64,000 nucleotides of DNA from Sepioteuthis lessoniana (lineage: Eukaryota; Mollusca; Cephalopoda; Myopsida; Loliginidae), in assembly GCA_963585895.1 (NCBI GenBank), contig OY757904.1:23130896-23194895 (forward strand). The letters run 5' to 3'. The position numbers were made by a program, and so were the translations under genes. The first letter of the stretch is position 1; each line of letters starts with the position of its first letter. Below the pieces are notes generated by a model, which ran no database searches, was not told where the DNA came from, and saw only the letters and a list, made by a program, of their open reading frames with translations. Below, piece by piece: positions 11,341 through 21,709 of the stretch.

Positions 11341-11532
11341 AAGACGATGATGTTATAGGGAGATAAATATAGCTTTGAGGAGAGGATTAAACGCGAGTTT
11401 TTTTATATACAAAAGAAAAAAATTACCAAGTTTTATTTAAAGACACATTGGGTTTAAATAAATTGTAAAAATCCCCGGAATATCACTCAAAATAGCACTT
11501 TTCGATGTGTTGGACTAAAAGTTTAAAATATA

Positions 11533-12416
11533 TGGGGTGCATTTAATAAGTTTCGAGACTTTTTTGTACTGGCATTTAAAATTGTCGTAGACTCTTGAAA
11601 ATTCAGTATGTTATTGCTATACATCTTATGAGATTTCAGCTTTAAATCAACAGCTACAGCAGCAATTGGAATACACCCTACTAAAGCCTGATCGACACAG
11701 CTGGTAAAATTCAAAAATGCAATCTGGACGTCAGGACACTTTAGAGGAACGATATGCAATAAAATTCTGTTTCAAACTTTGAAAAAATGCCTCAGAAACG
11801 TATGGAATGCTTCAGACTGCTTTTCGACCATCTTGCATGAATCGAACATCAGTTTTTGAGTGGCATAAGAGATTCAAGGAAGCCAGGGAGTGTGTGAAGG
11901 ATAATGAGAGATGTGGGAGGAGTAAGGAAGTCAATACGCCAGAGTTGATTTGTCAAAGTGTTAGGGTTACTATGTTGAGGTTTTAAGGGAGTTCAGGAAG
12001 AGATTCCGTTGGAAGAGGCCAGCAATCTTCAAATCGGATCAGTAACATTTCCACCAGGACAATACACCAGTCCACAACCCCATCCTTGTCACAGACTATT
12101 TGACCAAGATGGGCATCAAGACAGTTCCTCAGCCTCCCTAAAGTCCAGACCTTGCTCCCTGTGACTTTTGGTTATTCCCTAAGCTCAGAGACTGTCGTTA
12201 TGAGACAATTGAGGAGATGAAAGAGACTGTGAAGAAGGTCATTGACACGCTCACACAAGAGGTCTTCCATGAGGCCTTCGAGATGCTGTTGGAACGGTAC
12301 AACAAGTGCATTGCAACCGGGGGAGATTACTTTGAAGGGGGCTAGAGTTTCATGTGTGTGCTATCAATAAAAGTGCCCATACGAAATAAGTCTGGAAACT
12401 TATTTAATGATCCTCG
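11533..12416 (+). mobile_element. mariner transposon with large internal deletion
   Basis: Imperfect terminal inverted repeats of ~30 bp (left tggggtgcatttaataagtt, right end complementary) are bordered by TA at 11531-11532 and 12417-12418, the mariner target site. At 884 bp it is shorter than the ~1.3 kb typical of the family. The N-terminal transposase part (about 11834-11985) reads MNRTSVFEWHKRFKEARE and CVKDNERCGRSKEVNTPELI. It then jumps to the C-terminal part (about 11974-12345): VEVLREFRKRFRWKRPA, HFHQDNTPVH with the second catalytic Asp, SPDLAPCDFW with the third, and KCIATGGDYFEGG then stop. The first catalytic Asp lies in the missing middle. Two in-frame stops also occur in the C-terminal part. 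Dead as a transposase source, though the ends might still be mobilised. Confidence 0.92.
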
Positions 12417-12418
12417 TA

Positions 12419-12907
12419 TTTTTATTCAAAATGTCTTGTATTATGTTATTAGAATTCAACTAATTCAAGAAACAAGTTGCCATGCAGCTAGTTCGTGAGG
12501 TTTGCTTGAATTTTATTCCCTTCCTGACATGCGGTGATTAGATGTGACATGAGGTGATTCAATATGGGGACCTTTCTGCAACCAAGAGACCTATAGTAAA
12601 CTTTTTTTTAGCTACATCAGCATTCAGCTCCAATAATCAAACAAAGAACCTGGCCCTGCTCACTTTATTCGAAGAGTGTAGGGGCACCTTAGGCACTGGG
12701 CACAGTTTCTTTCCTCAGTCGAAAACAAAGAATTTGAAATTCGCCCAACAAGATTTCCGTGAATAATCAATAATTACCTAACCTATCGGCATAAAATAAA
12801 CTTAAATGGTTTGACATGCCGTAAAAATCAACGAGTCAATCATAAGCTTATTTTGATTTCGAATAGGAAGATCTGAATTTCTTACACTATTAGAAGTTAA
12901 GAATTCA
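12419..12907. other. Unassigned spacer
   Basis: No feature recognised; a 70-codon ORF at 12554-12766 shows no family resemblance. Confidence 0.45.
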
Positions 12908-12920
12908 GTAATATTTATAA

Positions 12921-13149
12921 GGGGTGGTGTAATAGTTAAAGCAATGGACATCGGAATCGTAGTCAGCGAGTTCGTACTCCAGTTGCGCTATTACGTTCAC
13001 TTTCGGGCAAATACCCTTGGGAAAGGTATGAACCCCCTTATCCTCCTAGCTATGGGTTAAATAGTACCACTACTGTTTATCTAGAAGGATGGCTTTGGCA
13101 TTAAATAACATAAAAAAGGTTGATATGCCATTAAACAAAGAAACAAAAC
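12921..13149 (+). mobile_element. tRNA-derived SINE, family B, full length
   Basis: Plus sense: head GGGGTGGTGTAATAGTTAAA (A box), GAGTTCGTACTCCAG (B box), middle CCCTTGGGAAAGGTATGAA then GCTATGGGTTAAATAGTACC, tail GGCATTAAATAAC then AAAAAGGTTGATATGCCATT and an A-rich CAAA end. Flanked by near-identical gtaatatttataa (12908-12920) and gtaatattcgtaa (13150-13162). This copy shows that the B tail is the same segment that ends family A. Confidence 0.88.
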
Positions 13150-13162
13150 GTAATATTCGTAA

Positions 13163-14360
13163 AGAAATTTGTTTTACTTATCTTCAAAGTAGCGAGGACC
13201 TGCCTTGAAAATCAACGCCAGAACTCCCGGTATTCGAACATCGATCGATTGTGCTGATGTCAAATAAGCAAATATCTCGGCCACGAAATAAAACAATTCT
13301 ATTTTCTCTCTCTGATTTTATGATAAAATCCATCCCTTTTTTTTTCAAAAAAATATTTGGTATTCTTTTATTGATGTCTATTCTGCATAGAGATTTTCTC
13401 TTCTTTCAGTCACCCTTGATTCCATTCTTTGTTTCCTTCTTTCTTTCTTGTTTCATTCTTTTCCTTCCTTTAGACTTACTTGCGTTCGACGAATATCGCA
13501 TAAATTAAAACGCAGACATTTTGCTGCCGCAAAGAAAATTGAATTGATCAACAATTTACCGCTTCGATCGTTTTCTGTCAATTCAAATCAGTGCGAACCA
13601 ATAAGTGGGGGAAAGAGCTTAGAAGAATGGGTGTATTTAAAGAACAAGGGTAACGGTCACCGAAAGTAAGATGTACAAAAAGACAGTGAATCGAAGAAAA
13701 GAATTACAACCGGGTTGAATCCTGTAGATTTTTTTCTTTGTGTCGAGTTCCATGTGTGTATGGCTGGCGCTCGTAGATTCAGCGAAAAGGCAGAGAATAA
13801 AATAATAGACGGAAAAATATTTCTTTCGGTCAATCTGACTTTATATTTCCTCATGCCCTTTCATTCTCTTCCTCCATCAAATCGTGAAACCTGATATTGC
13901 TTTACAGAATAAACACCACCACTGAGATCTTTAGGCCGATAATCATTTTGGGCAGTTCTCTGTAAGCAAATCGTTCGTGATACTCTCTCAATCTCTTCGA
14001 TTCTCTTACGCTATGAAACCTTGAGCCAAACCAATTTCTTTTACAATTTCTCATTAGAAACCATGAGACTATCTTATAAAATCCATCGGTGATGTAAGCC
14101 GTTGACTTTTTAAATCATACACATGAAGAATTTATTCTGCAACTGGTACCATATAACCTAATCCTTCCTGTCAAGTTATTAGGAATTCTTGAGGCAATGG
14201 GTTAAACAATCAATAAAGGACGCAGAATTTAATATCTCTATATCGCAGATCAAGGTATCAATCGTAAAATCTAAAAGAATAATCGCATCAGAAAGAACAC
14301 AAACCAATTTCCAGCAGTAAGCACTTTCTTGAAATAAATACACATTCCCATCTCCCTCTC
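13163..14360. other. Unassigned region
   Basis: AT-rich with T-rich stretches near 13330-13470. ORFs here (13251-13508, 13448-13669, 13657-13854) show no domain or codon signal that I trust. No repeat family recognised. Confidence 0.45.
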
Positions 14361-14435
14361 TCCTTTACACACACACACACACACACTCTTCATATTCCAC
14401 ACGGCCACACACATGTATATATATATATATATACA
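14361..14435. repeat. (CA)n and (TA)n microsatellites
   Basis: Short CA tract at about 14369-14387 and TA tract at about 14416-14432. Confidence 0.85.
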
Positions 14436-14703
14436 TTAGCATATTTTCAAATTTTATCAGCCCAAACACATATATACACTCACACAAATACACATATATC
14501 ATATATCGCTGTATGTTTGTGAATAAACAGCGTTAAGTATTAGTCATAGATCATATGTAGATCTAATTTAGGAGAGTGTTTACACCGAGTCAAAGGCGTT
14601 TAGTGACTGTCGGTTTCTCGCCTATGCAATCGTAAGTTGAAGAGCAGATGTCCACATAAGCGAAAAACTGACAGAAATCAAGTGCCAGATCCAGTAGATC
14701 TGG

Positions 14704-14963
14704 TTATATATATATATATATATATATATATCATGTTGCGCCATCAGCACGGATATCCCTGACCCTCTCTCGCCACTCCTCCCTATCGTCTATCGCTTTC
14801 GGCTGGTCCTCAGGGCTACATCCCGTATCTACACAGAGCTACTGTATGTAGGTTCGAGTTGGTCGCCCTGCCTTTGCTCATTCATGTGAAAGGGTCCACA
14901 GGAGTACATCACTTATGAGCTCGTCCCTACTACTCCAGCAGTTTACTACATATCTGGTTCGTC
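14704..14963 (-). mobile_element. RTE-like LINE extreme 3' end (L4) ending in (TA)n
   Basis: The minus-strand 3' end matches GGAGTGGCGAGAGAGGGTCA and the preceding region (CAGTAGCTCTGTGTAGATAC). In place of the usual ATC tail it runs into a (TA)n tract at 14704-14731. The 5' edge abuts the (AC)n tract that begins at 14966. Only ~230 bp of LINE remain. Confidence 0.8.
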
Positions 14964-14965
14964 AT

Positions 14966-14966
14966 T

Positions 14967-15030
<64 letters not shown>

Positions 15031-15031
15031 T
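14966..15031. repeat. Palindromic (AC)n(AT)n(GT)n microsatellite
   Basis: Consecutive runs of AC, AT and GT dinucleotides. The AC and GT arms are complementary, so the whole tract can fold into one hairpin or cruciform of about 65 bp. Confidence 0.93.
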
Positions 15032-15033
15032 AA

Positions 15034-15190
15034 GCAGGGTGTCATGGGCATGAAACTAAGCTGCATCTTATGGTGTGGCTCCCGTTCTGAAGCTCTGTGA
15101 ATAGTCGAATATATTTCGTTGCTACTACTCCCAGGTTCACTCCAACATAGTGGGGTTGTATCTATTAGTGCACCATCTATCGTCTAAGTA
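15034..15190 (+). mobile_element. Old A' head fragment
   Basis: Contains CTACTCCCAGGTTCACTCCA and the TATTAGTGCACCATCTATCG region, which match the sense head of A'. Further decayed A'-like subrepeats continue after the SINE B insertion to about 15610 (words TAAATAGAAATATTTAC and GAAACCATATAACTG). Confidence 0.5.
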
Positions 15191-15336
15191 AGCCTGGTTT
15201 GGTTTGGTTGGCTGGTTTCTTTATTTTAATTTAGCTTATTTAATGCCAAAGCCAGCTTTCCAGAAGAACAGGAGTGATACCATTTAACCCATAGCTGGAA
15301 GGATATTAGGGTTCATACACCACGAGGACACTCCCC
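15191..15336 (-). mobile_element. Internally deleted SINE, family B
   Basis: Minus sense: tail TTTGGCATTAAATAAGC, middle CTATGGGTTAAATGGTATCA, then a jump to the head end GAGTGTCCTCGTGGTG. The B box is missing, so about 80 bp were lost from the tRNA-like part. Confidence 0.7.
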
Positions 15337-15616
15337 TTAATCAAGTCTGTTTGAAAATTATTTATATTTGGTTGGAAAGTTAGATATCTTATTACTGTGA
15401 GTAAATTCTTCAATTAATAATAATTATTTGATGCTATACTTTTTTTACAAAGGATTTTTTATGATTTACTTTATAGCTGTACAAACAAGTGGTTATTACT
15501 AAATAGAAATATTTACTAGAAACCATATAACTGTATATAAATCGTAAGTATTAGAAAAGAAACTTCAAATCATACAAATGTTTGTAAATTATTTATGTTT
15601 CTAATACTTGGAATCA

Positions 15617-16317
15617 TACAAATGTGTACAAAATATAGTCTGGAAACAGCCACTGCAGGCATCGGCCTCCATGTGAATGTACAAAAAACGGAATATATGT
15701 GCTTTAATCAAACAGGCGACATCTCCACACTAAACGGTAGCTCTCTGAAACTAGTTGACAAGTTCACCTACCTGGGAAGCAGGGTCTCATCAACTGAGAC
15801 AGATATCGACTAGCAAAAGCATGGGCAACTACCAATAGGCTGTCGGTCATATGGAAGTCAGACCTGACCGATAAAATGTAACGCAGTTTCTTCCGAGCAG
15901 CGGTCGTGTCGATACTGCTATATGGATGAACTACATAGACACTAAATAAACGGACGGCAACTACACAAGAATGCGGCGAGCAATATTGAACAAGTCGTGG
16001 TGGCAACACCCCAGAAAGCAGTAGCTATATAGCCATCTACCACCTATCACGAAAACTATCAAAATTAGACGAACCAAACATGCGGGACACTCCTGGAGAA
16101 GTAGGGAGAAGCTCATAAGTGATGTACTTCTGTGGACCCCTTCACGTGGATTAGCAAAGACAAGGTGACCATCTCGAACCTACATGCGGCAGCTCTGTGT
16201 AGATACGGGATGTAGCCCTGAAAACCTCCCGGAAGCGATGAACGATAGGGATGGGTGGCGAGAAAGGGTCAGGAATATCTGATGATGGTATGACAAGATG
16301 ATGAGATGATGATGGTA
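15617..16317 (+). mobile_element. RTE-like LINE 3' part (L5)
   Basis: The plus-strand frame 15595-15813 includes LHVNVQKTEYMCFNQTGDIS and SLKLVDKFTYLGSRVSS. The frame is then broken, but SFFRAAVVSILLYG, TRMRRAIL and the 3' RERVR region remain in other frames. It ends in ATG/ATC-type repeats at about 16279-16317. Several frameshifts and stops; dead. Confidence 0.85.
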
Positions 16318-16330
16318 TTAAAACACATAA

Positions 16331-16490
16331 AAGCCCCGTCGGCCAGGACTGTATAATAAACCGACTGCATCTATGTCGAGAGCTAAGACAAACCCTCAAC
16401 GAGTGTCTTGGATATGACCCTCAACCATCTGATGGTGAGGATTCAGTTATGGGACTTTGAGAAATGGGAAGTAACCCTTCATTGCTATCT
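16331..16490 (+). mobile_element. Family A head fragment
   Basis: Plus sense head with AACGAGTGTCTTGGATATGA and CATCTGATGGTGAGGATTCA, then TAACCCTTCATTGCTATCTC. Body and tail absent. Confidence 0.6.
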
Positions 16491-16599
16491 CATAGTTTTA
16501 TTTGCACAAAGATAAATGTTTTCAAGCATCGCTTTTTAACACTAATGATTTTATTAAACATTATCTGTTTGTTTGTGCTGTTAAATATTTTTTCTTATA

Positions 16600-16840
16600 T
16601 TAAATGAATAAATATTTCTATTTGGTCGATAGATGAGACTCCAACAGGTTCTATCATTCCAGGTCAGTGTGGCCCTGGGAGTAATGACATTGAAAGAGTA
16701 CTTCACATTCCCAAAAAGTCTAGGACTGAAGCCTCACCACCAGATTGTTTAATGCCATATCCAGGACACGCGTTGAAGGGAGTCTTAACCCTCTGCAGAA
16801 ATACAGTGGCTATATTTTAAAGTCATAGTCGACTGGATTG
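16600..16840 (-). mobile_element. A' head fragment, opposite orientation
   Basis: Plus-strand order GATAGATGAGACTCCAACAG, CCAGGTCAGTGTGGCCCTGG, CCATATCCAGGACACGCGTT matches the reversed head of family A/A'. Confidence 0.6.
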
Positions 16841-16921
16841 TTAATTGTTTGGGTTTTGATTTGATGTCGAGAAAGGCAAAGACAAGGGATAAAAATTTAG
16901 GATAAGTGTAAGATCAGAAAA

Positions 16922-17150
16922 ATTTCCTGATTTAACGGCACATCAAATTTGCGTGTTATTTAACGCCAAATCAATCCTTGTAGAAGGACAGTTGAGATAT
17001 TATTTAATCTCTACCTAGTGGCGATAAGTAGATTTATACCGTCCTCATGGGTATCCGATAGTGAGCGAAATAGCACGACTGGAGTTTAAACTCGCTGACT
17101 TCAAGGCCGTGGTTGAAGAGTTTAGTATTTGCGCCTCTAGGACCGCGCTC
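16922..17150 (-). mobile_element. Diverged SINE, family B
   Basis: Minus sense: damaged tRNA-like head (GAGTTTAAACTCCAGTCGTG), middle, and tail with ACACGCAAATTTGATGTGCC at low coordinates. About 230 bp. Confidence 0.6.
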
Positions 17151-17442
17151 CAAGTTACAATTCCCCAAACTCTCCATAGCATGGCTCCTGGTAGCTGAAT
17201 CGACTCAAAACTAAGTTCATATTTATTAAGAAGCGTTTTGGGGCTGCTCTTCTATCTGGGGGCCATGTAGTGCTTAAGTCTCAACGCTTGAAATCAACGG
17301 AATATCAGAATAATCTTTTGTTTTCTTGGTTTATATAACGGAATATCGACCTTTTAAAGGTTATCTAATAACAAAATGTGATTCAATCATAAATGAATGG
17401 ATAGTCTTATTTTATTAAATGGCATATCAAGTTCATATCATA
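17151..17442. other. Spacer with a retroposon tail fragment
   Basis: Around 17335-17425 lie two pieces similar to the A/B tail (ATATCGACCTTTTAAAGGTT, and AATGGCATATCAAG). The rest is unassigned. Confidence 0.45.
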
Positions 17443-17447
17443 TTTAC

Positions 17448-17727
17448 CAACCCTTCTGCTCGGGCAGGATAAGACACAAGGTCAATTTTTAAGCATAGTT
17501 TAACAGGTTTGAATTCAGAGTATTCCTTCTAGACTAGTTGCCTCACCAAGGCTGAAGAACCCAGTCTGTCCTACTATTTACCCATAGCTGGAGGGAGAAT
17601 AATTGGATTCATACCATTCACAAGGGTACTAGTGCTATGTGAAATACAATCAGTCTTGTCCAGGATTTGAACTCGTGTCGCCGTGTCCATTTCCTACGAC
17701 GATAACCATTACACCACGGGCAACTCC
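17448..17727 (-). mobile_element. tRNA-derived SINE, family C (C3)
   Basis: Minus sense, complete: head CCGTGGTGTAATGGTTATCG at the high-coordinate end, B box AGTTCAAATCCTGG, middle CTATGGGTAAATAGTAGG, tail with GACCTTGTGTCTTATCCTGC. About 280 bp. Inserted in A'-like sequence. Confidence 0.88.
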
Positions 17728-17734
17728 ATATCAA

Positions 17735-18050
17735 CTACTTTTGGTTTATTCAATGCCGAAGTTTGATTCAAATGTGAATGTTTAATAATACTCTAATCAT
17801 ATTTTCAATGTTCAATATTCTGTAGTCGCACTTTTGTCTAAGATAACCATTTTTGCGCACACTTATATGGTTTCAAGTATTCCTTTCTAATACTAATAAT
17901 TTATGCATTATAATAGGGCTTTAATCATCAATGACCATTCAATAGGGATAAACACTCGTTTGAACACAGCTATATGGTTTCAAACAGCTATACACTTAAT
18001 ATTATTGTAGATAAATAGAATATGCGAAAAAAATTGATACATACTGATAA
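17735..18050. repeat. Decayed A'-type subrepeats
   Basis: Words GCACACTTATATGGTTTCAA, CTAATACTAATAATTTATG and AACACAGCTATATGGTTTCA recur, as in the A' body. No head recognised. Confidence 0.45.
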
Positions 18051-18194
18051 ATAATTAAAAAAAAAATATTAATGTCTAACTGTTCGAGCACTTGGCAATA
18101 ATTAACGGGTATCTATATCAATACTGTTTACTATTCAATATTGAAGAAATACCAAAGTTAAGATTAGAATTCATGTTAATGTATTCATCTAGTC

Positions 18195-18400
18195 TCTCCG
18201 ACGCGAGTAGAATATGATACGAGTTCATATTTAGGGAGAGTCTCAGAGTTTGATTTCAGTGTTTTATTTGTCATACAGGTTACCTTACCAAGTGTAAAGA
18301 ACTTTCTAATTCAAGTTACCTATAATTGAAATAAAAATGGATTCACACCCTTCCAAAGGGTATTAGAATATTGCGAAAAGATACATTATCACCATTTATA
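18195..18400 (-). mobile_element. Old SINE, family C
   Basis: CAGTGTTTTATTTGTCATAC, ATGGATTCACACCCTTCC and AAAGGGTATTAGAATATTGC keep the reversed order of middle-region motifs of family C. tRNA head not recognisable. Confidence 0.45.
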
Positions 18401-18624
18401 TTTATAATGTCTATAGATAATCTTCTATAGACGTCAATAGATCAAATGGAAGAAAATGATTTCACTCTAAAAAAAAAAACAAAAAACAAAAAAAACAAGA
18501 AGCATACTATGTCCTGTAGAACTTCTTACGGATGCAGTCTACTTTGATGATCTGGTGCTTCCTGTAAATACAACTGCTCCAGATTATTCTCTGTTATGTA
18601 GCCGAGGGCTGAAAGAAAGAAGCC

Positions 18625-19183
18625 AGAGTGAGTATGTGAACTCAGATAAAAACAAATCCTATTTCAAACCACTGGCAAACCTCTGAAATTAATAAACTAG
18701 TTCCAATACTTTGGTAGTAATATCTCATCTACTGAAAGTAATGTCAACATATACATAAGAAAAAGCATGGACTGCTATTGGCGGGTTATTGGCCTAATGA
18801 AAATCTGATCTCTCTGATAAAATAAAACAGGAATTCTTCCAAACTGTAAGCAAGTATTATTGTATGGCTACCCAACCAGAACATTGACAAAGCACCCTCA
18901 GAAATAAAACCAATTGATGGGAACTATATGGTGCCCACCTAGAAAAAATCCAGTGAGCAGCAACCTACAAAGAGCAGCTGTACGGCAACTTGCTTCTCAT
19001 CTCACAAACCATCTAGGAAGACGAAAAAGACATGCTGGCCAATGCTGGACAAGAAGGGACGAACTCATAAGCAACAGTCCTCTGTGGACTTACACAAAAA
19101 CACACCAGTTTTGGTGGACAAGCAAAGACTCAAATTCATCAGGTTTGTGCTTATACTGGATGCAGTCAAGAGGACCAACTAAG
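18625..19183 (+). mobile_element. Old RTE-like LINE 3' part (L6)
   Basis: Plus-strand similarity to the post-YADD region (AATAAACTAGTTCCAATACT for the VDKFTYLG area; TCATCTACTGAAAG) through the region of RRKRHAGQCWTRRDELISNS to about 19180. A 105-codon frame at 18914-19231 covers the last part. Many stops and frameshifts; no ATC tail left. It was then hit by retroposon A4. Confidence 0.75.
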
Positions 19184-19184
19184 A

Positions 19185-19768
19185 TGGTTTGGTTTGGTTC
19201 GTTGGGTTTTATGGCATATCAACCTTTGTAGGTTATCTAACGCCAAATCCATTTTTATGCAAATCATCAGTTCTATCAAAAATAATTTTGTTTAGCATAA
19301 ATACACAGTTTAATTGTCAAAACCATTTCTATTTCAAACAATTCAAGCAATTATATGTAACAATTCAGTTAAGTGTAAATATTGTTTTAATGTCAAAAAA
19401 CAGTTCTTTTTCAAATAATTCAGTTAAGCATCAGCTTGCAGTTTAAATGTAAGTACGGTGTAATTGTCAAAAACATTTCTATTTCAAGCTATTCAGTTTA
19501 ATCAAACAATTCAGTTTACCATAAGTATGCCGTTAGTTCTATTCAACCCATAGATTGAGCCCTATGAGGTGCTACTACTCCGGGCCAGAGTGGACGTGGG
19601 AGCGATGGCAATTGAGGGGTACTCCGCATTCCCCAACGCTCGAGCACTGCTGGAAACTCACCATCAGATTGTTTAGTGTCATATCCAGGACACTCGTTGA
19701 GGGGTGGGTCTTACCCTTCTGCAGAGGTGCAGTCAGTGTATTCTACTGCCCCAGCCAACTAGACAAAA
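19185..19768 (-). mobile_element. Composite retroposon family A (A4), full length
   Basis: Tail at 19185-19250 (TTTGG repeats, then TTTATGGCATATCAACCTTT on the plus strand), subrepeat body 19270-19540, head 19545-19768 (GGTGCTACTACTCCGGGCC, CCATCAGATTGTTTAGTG, ending in cagccaactagacaaaa). Exact 9-bp duplication caactaaga at 19176-19184 and 19769-19777. Low divergence suggests a fairly young copy. Confidence 0.87.
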
Positions 19769-19795
19769 CAACTAAGAGCAATAGTCGAAAGGGAC

Positions 19796-19798
<3 letters not shown>

Positions 19799-19859
<61 letters not shown>
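19799..19859. repeat. (GA)n microsatellite
   Basis: About 29 GA units, uninterrupted. Confidence 0.95.
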
Positions 19860-19862
<3 letters not shown>

Positions 19863-20334
19863 AAGGCACACATGCTATTACCATGCCTTCATGAGGATGA
19901 TGATATATACGAGGGGGGTGCTTAAAATACTCTCTGAGAGCATCTTAGTGGAATTGCCTTTATGGCTTGAAGCCCAGCATAGGAAACGACGATTTTAGGC
20001 CGACCTGAGCTTTCCTGGTCGTCAAGATTCTTCGAACCTGAGCAATTTTTTTTTGGCTGGTTCCACACCGTTTTGGCCCAGTTCGAACTAGGAAAGCATA
20101 CATTACCGAATTAGATTATGTTGCAGATTCATCTGTGGGGATTTCAAATCACACACTGTAAAGCAAGCCACAAAGTGCATGATTGAATGAACTATTGCGG
20201 AGTTTTTCAAGGGTTGAGCTGCATTAGTTATTGCAAAATGTTTGACTAGCACTTGTATATATTAACGAGCGGTAGTGACATCTTTACATATTTCATACAG
20301 TACCCCAAGTCATGAACACAACACCTACACTTGA
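19860..20334. other. Unassigned spacer
   Basis: No family recognised. T run at 20047-20055. Confidence 0.45.
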
Positions 20335-20865
20335 CCCAGTCGGCTGGGGCTGCACATTGCGCCAACTGCATCGCTAAAGCGGAGTAAGACTTCCCAACGA
20401 GTGTCCTGGATATAGCACTAAACAATTTGATGGTGAGGCTCCAGTAACGGTGGAGCTTAGCGGAATACAGAGTAGCAATTTATTGCAATCGCTCGGAGGT
20501 CCAGTATGGCTCAGAGTGGTAGCACCTGATAGGGTCCTATCTGTGGATCAAATATAACTAAACTGTGTACTTATGCGAAACATATTTGTTAGAAGGAGAA
20601 CTGTTTTTGACATTTCAACAGTGTACTTATGTTAAACTGAATTGTTTGAAATAGAATTGATTTTACATTAAAACTGCGTACTCTCACAAAAGTAAATTGT
20701 TTGAAATAGAACTGTTTATATGTACAAAATGGATTTGGCAAAAATAAACATGACTTGTTGATATGCCATGAAACAAAATAAAACCATATCAAAACTTTGT
20801 CGGCATTAAATGATCTACGAAGGTTGATGTTCCGTAAAAGAAATGAAACAAACAAACAAATACAT
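20335..20865 (+). mobile_element. Composite retroposon family A (A5) with two tails
   Basis: Plus sense: head begins CAGTCGGCTGGGGCTGCACA, then CAACGAGTGTCCTGGATATA, junction GGGTCCTATCTGTGGATCAA, subrepeats (TTGTTTGAAATAGAA), first tail at about 20728-20785 (ATGACTTGTTGATATGCCAT), second tail at 20800-20865 (TGATCTACGAAGGTTGATGT then a CAAA-rich end). The duplicated tail suggests template switching or insertion next to an older tail. Confidence 0.75.
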
Positions 20866-20989
20866 TCATTATCAATAAAGTTGACAAATAATAGTCGTCA
20901 AGGTGGAGTTTTCAGTGCATAGGCCCTCATTACCAACACCCAGCACGTATCTAATGAATTTTTAGTATTGTTTGTGAATCATTTTTACA

Positions 20990-21240
20990 GATAGACGCTG
21001 TAATCGTTTTCTGTGCCTGAATTCACACATCGATATAATTCGGCAGATGGTCTCATTTTATACTTGATCCTTATTTCCTGTTTTCCAATGAGCAGTAAAC
21101 TTGTTGGGATTTTGTCATGTTGCCTTGATAACTGTCCTCTCATCGCAATCTTCTTTGGTCTGCCACTTCTCTTCTTGTTTTCATAGCATTCAGGATCACG
21201 CAGCAGTTTGTTATAAATGTTTGCTTTCGATTAATTCACT
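20990..21240 (-). pseudogene. Tc1-like transposase N-terminal fragment
   Basis: The minus strand gives KLLRDPECYENKKRSGRPKK and then RGQLSRQH, matching the first helix-turn-helix and the GRPKK linker of Tc1-type transposases. The frame continues open to about 20995 but similarity fades. No catalytic domain and no inverted repeats seen. Confidence 0.65.
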
Positions 21241-21554
21241 CAGCTTATTGAAAGTTGTGAAAGCCACCGAATCCTAAGTTCAACAATCTTACCACCAACT
21301 AAATCGTACGGTTTTTGTTATTTCTAATACTGTACTGATTTGACACTATTCTAACAGCAGCAGTAAATGATGAGTTAGGAGTTAAAAAGCAAAAGACATT
21401 TTTCAGATAATTAAAAATCCATTACAACTATTGAATTCATTATCACCACACAAAAAAACTTGAGTAATGGACAATATTTGTAAAATGCATTTAAAAAAAT
21501 ATGGGAAATGAAAAACAATAAAATTGTTTATAATTTTAACTTTAATTATTCGTG
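21241..21554. other. Unassigned AT-rich spacer
   Basis: AT-rich, nothing recognised. Confidence 0.45.
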
Positions 21555-21695
21555 GGTAGGCTATCAGTCATATGGAAGTCAGACCTGACCGATAAAACGA
21601 AACGCAGCTTCTTCCAAGCAGCAGTCGTGTCGATACTGCTATATGGATGCACAACATAGACGCTGACTAAACGGATGGAGAAAAATCTTGATAGC
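21555..21695 (+). mobile_element. RTE-like LINE internal fragment (L7)
   Basis: About 140 bp matching SVIWKSDLTDKTKRSFFQAA then VVSILLYGCTT and the following LTKRMEKN region. Both ends are cut; no 3' tail. Confidence 0.8.
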
Positions 21696-21709
21696 AATCT
21701 TGTTGCTTT

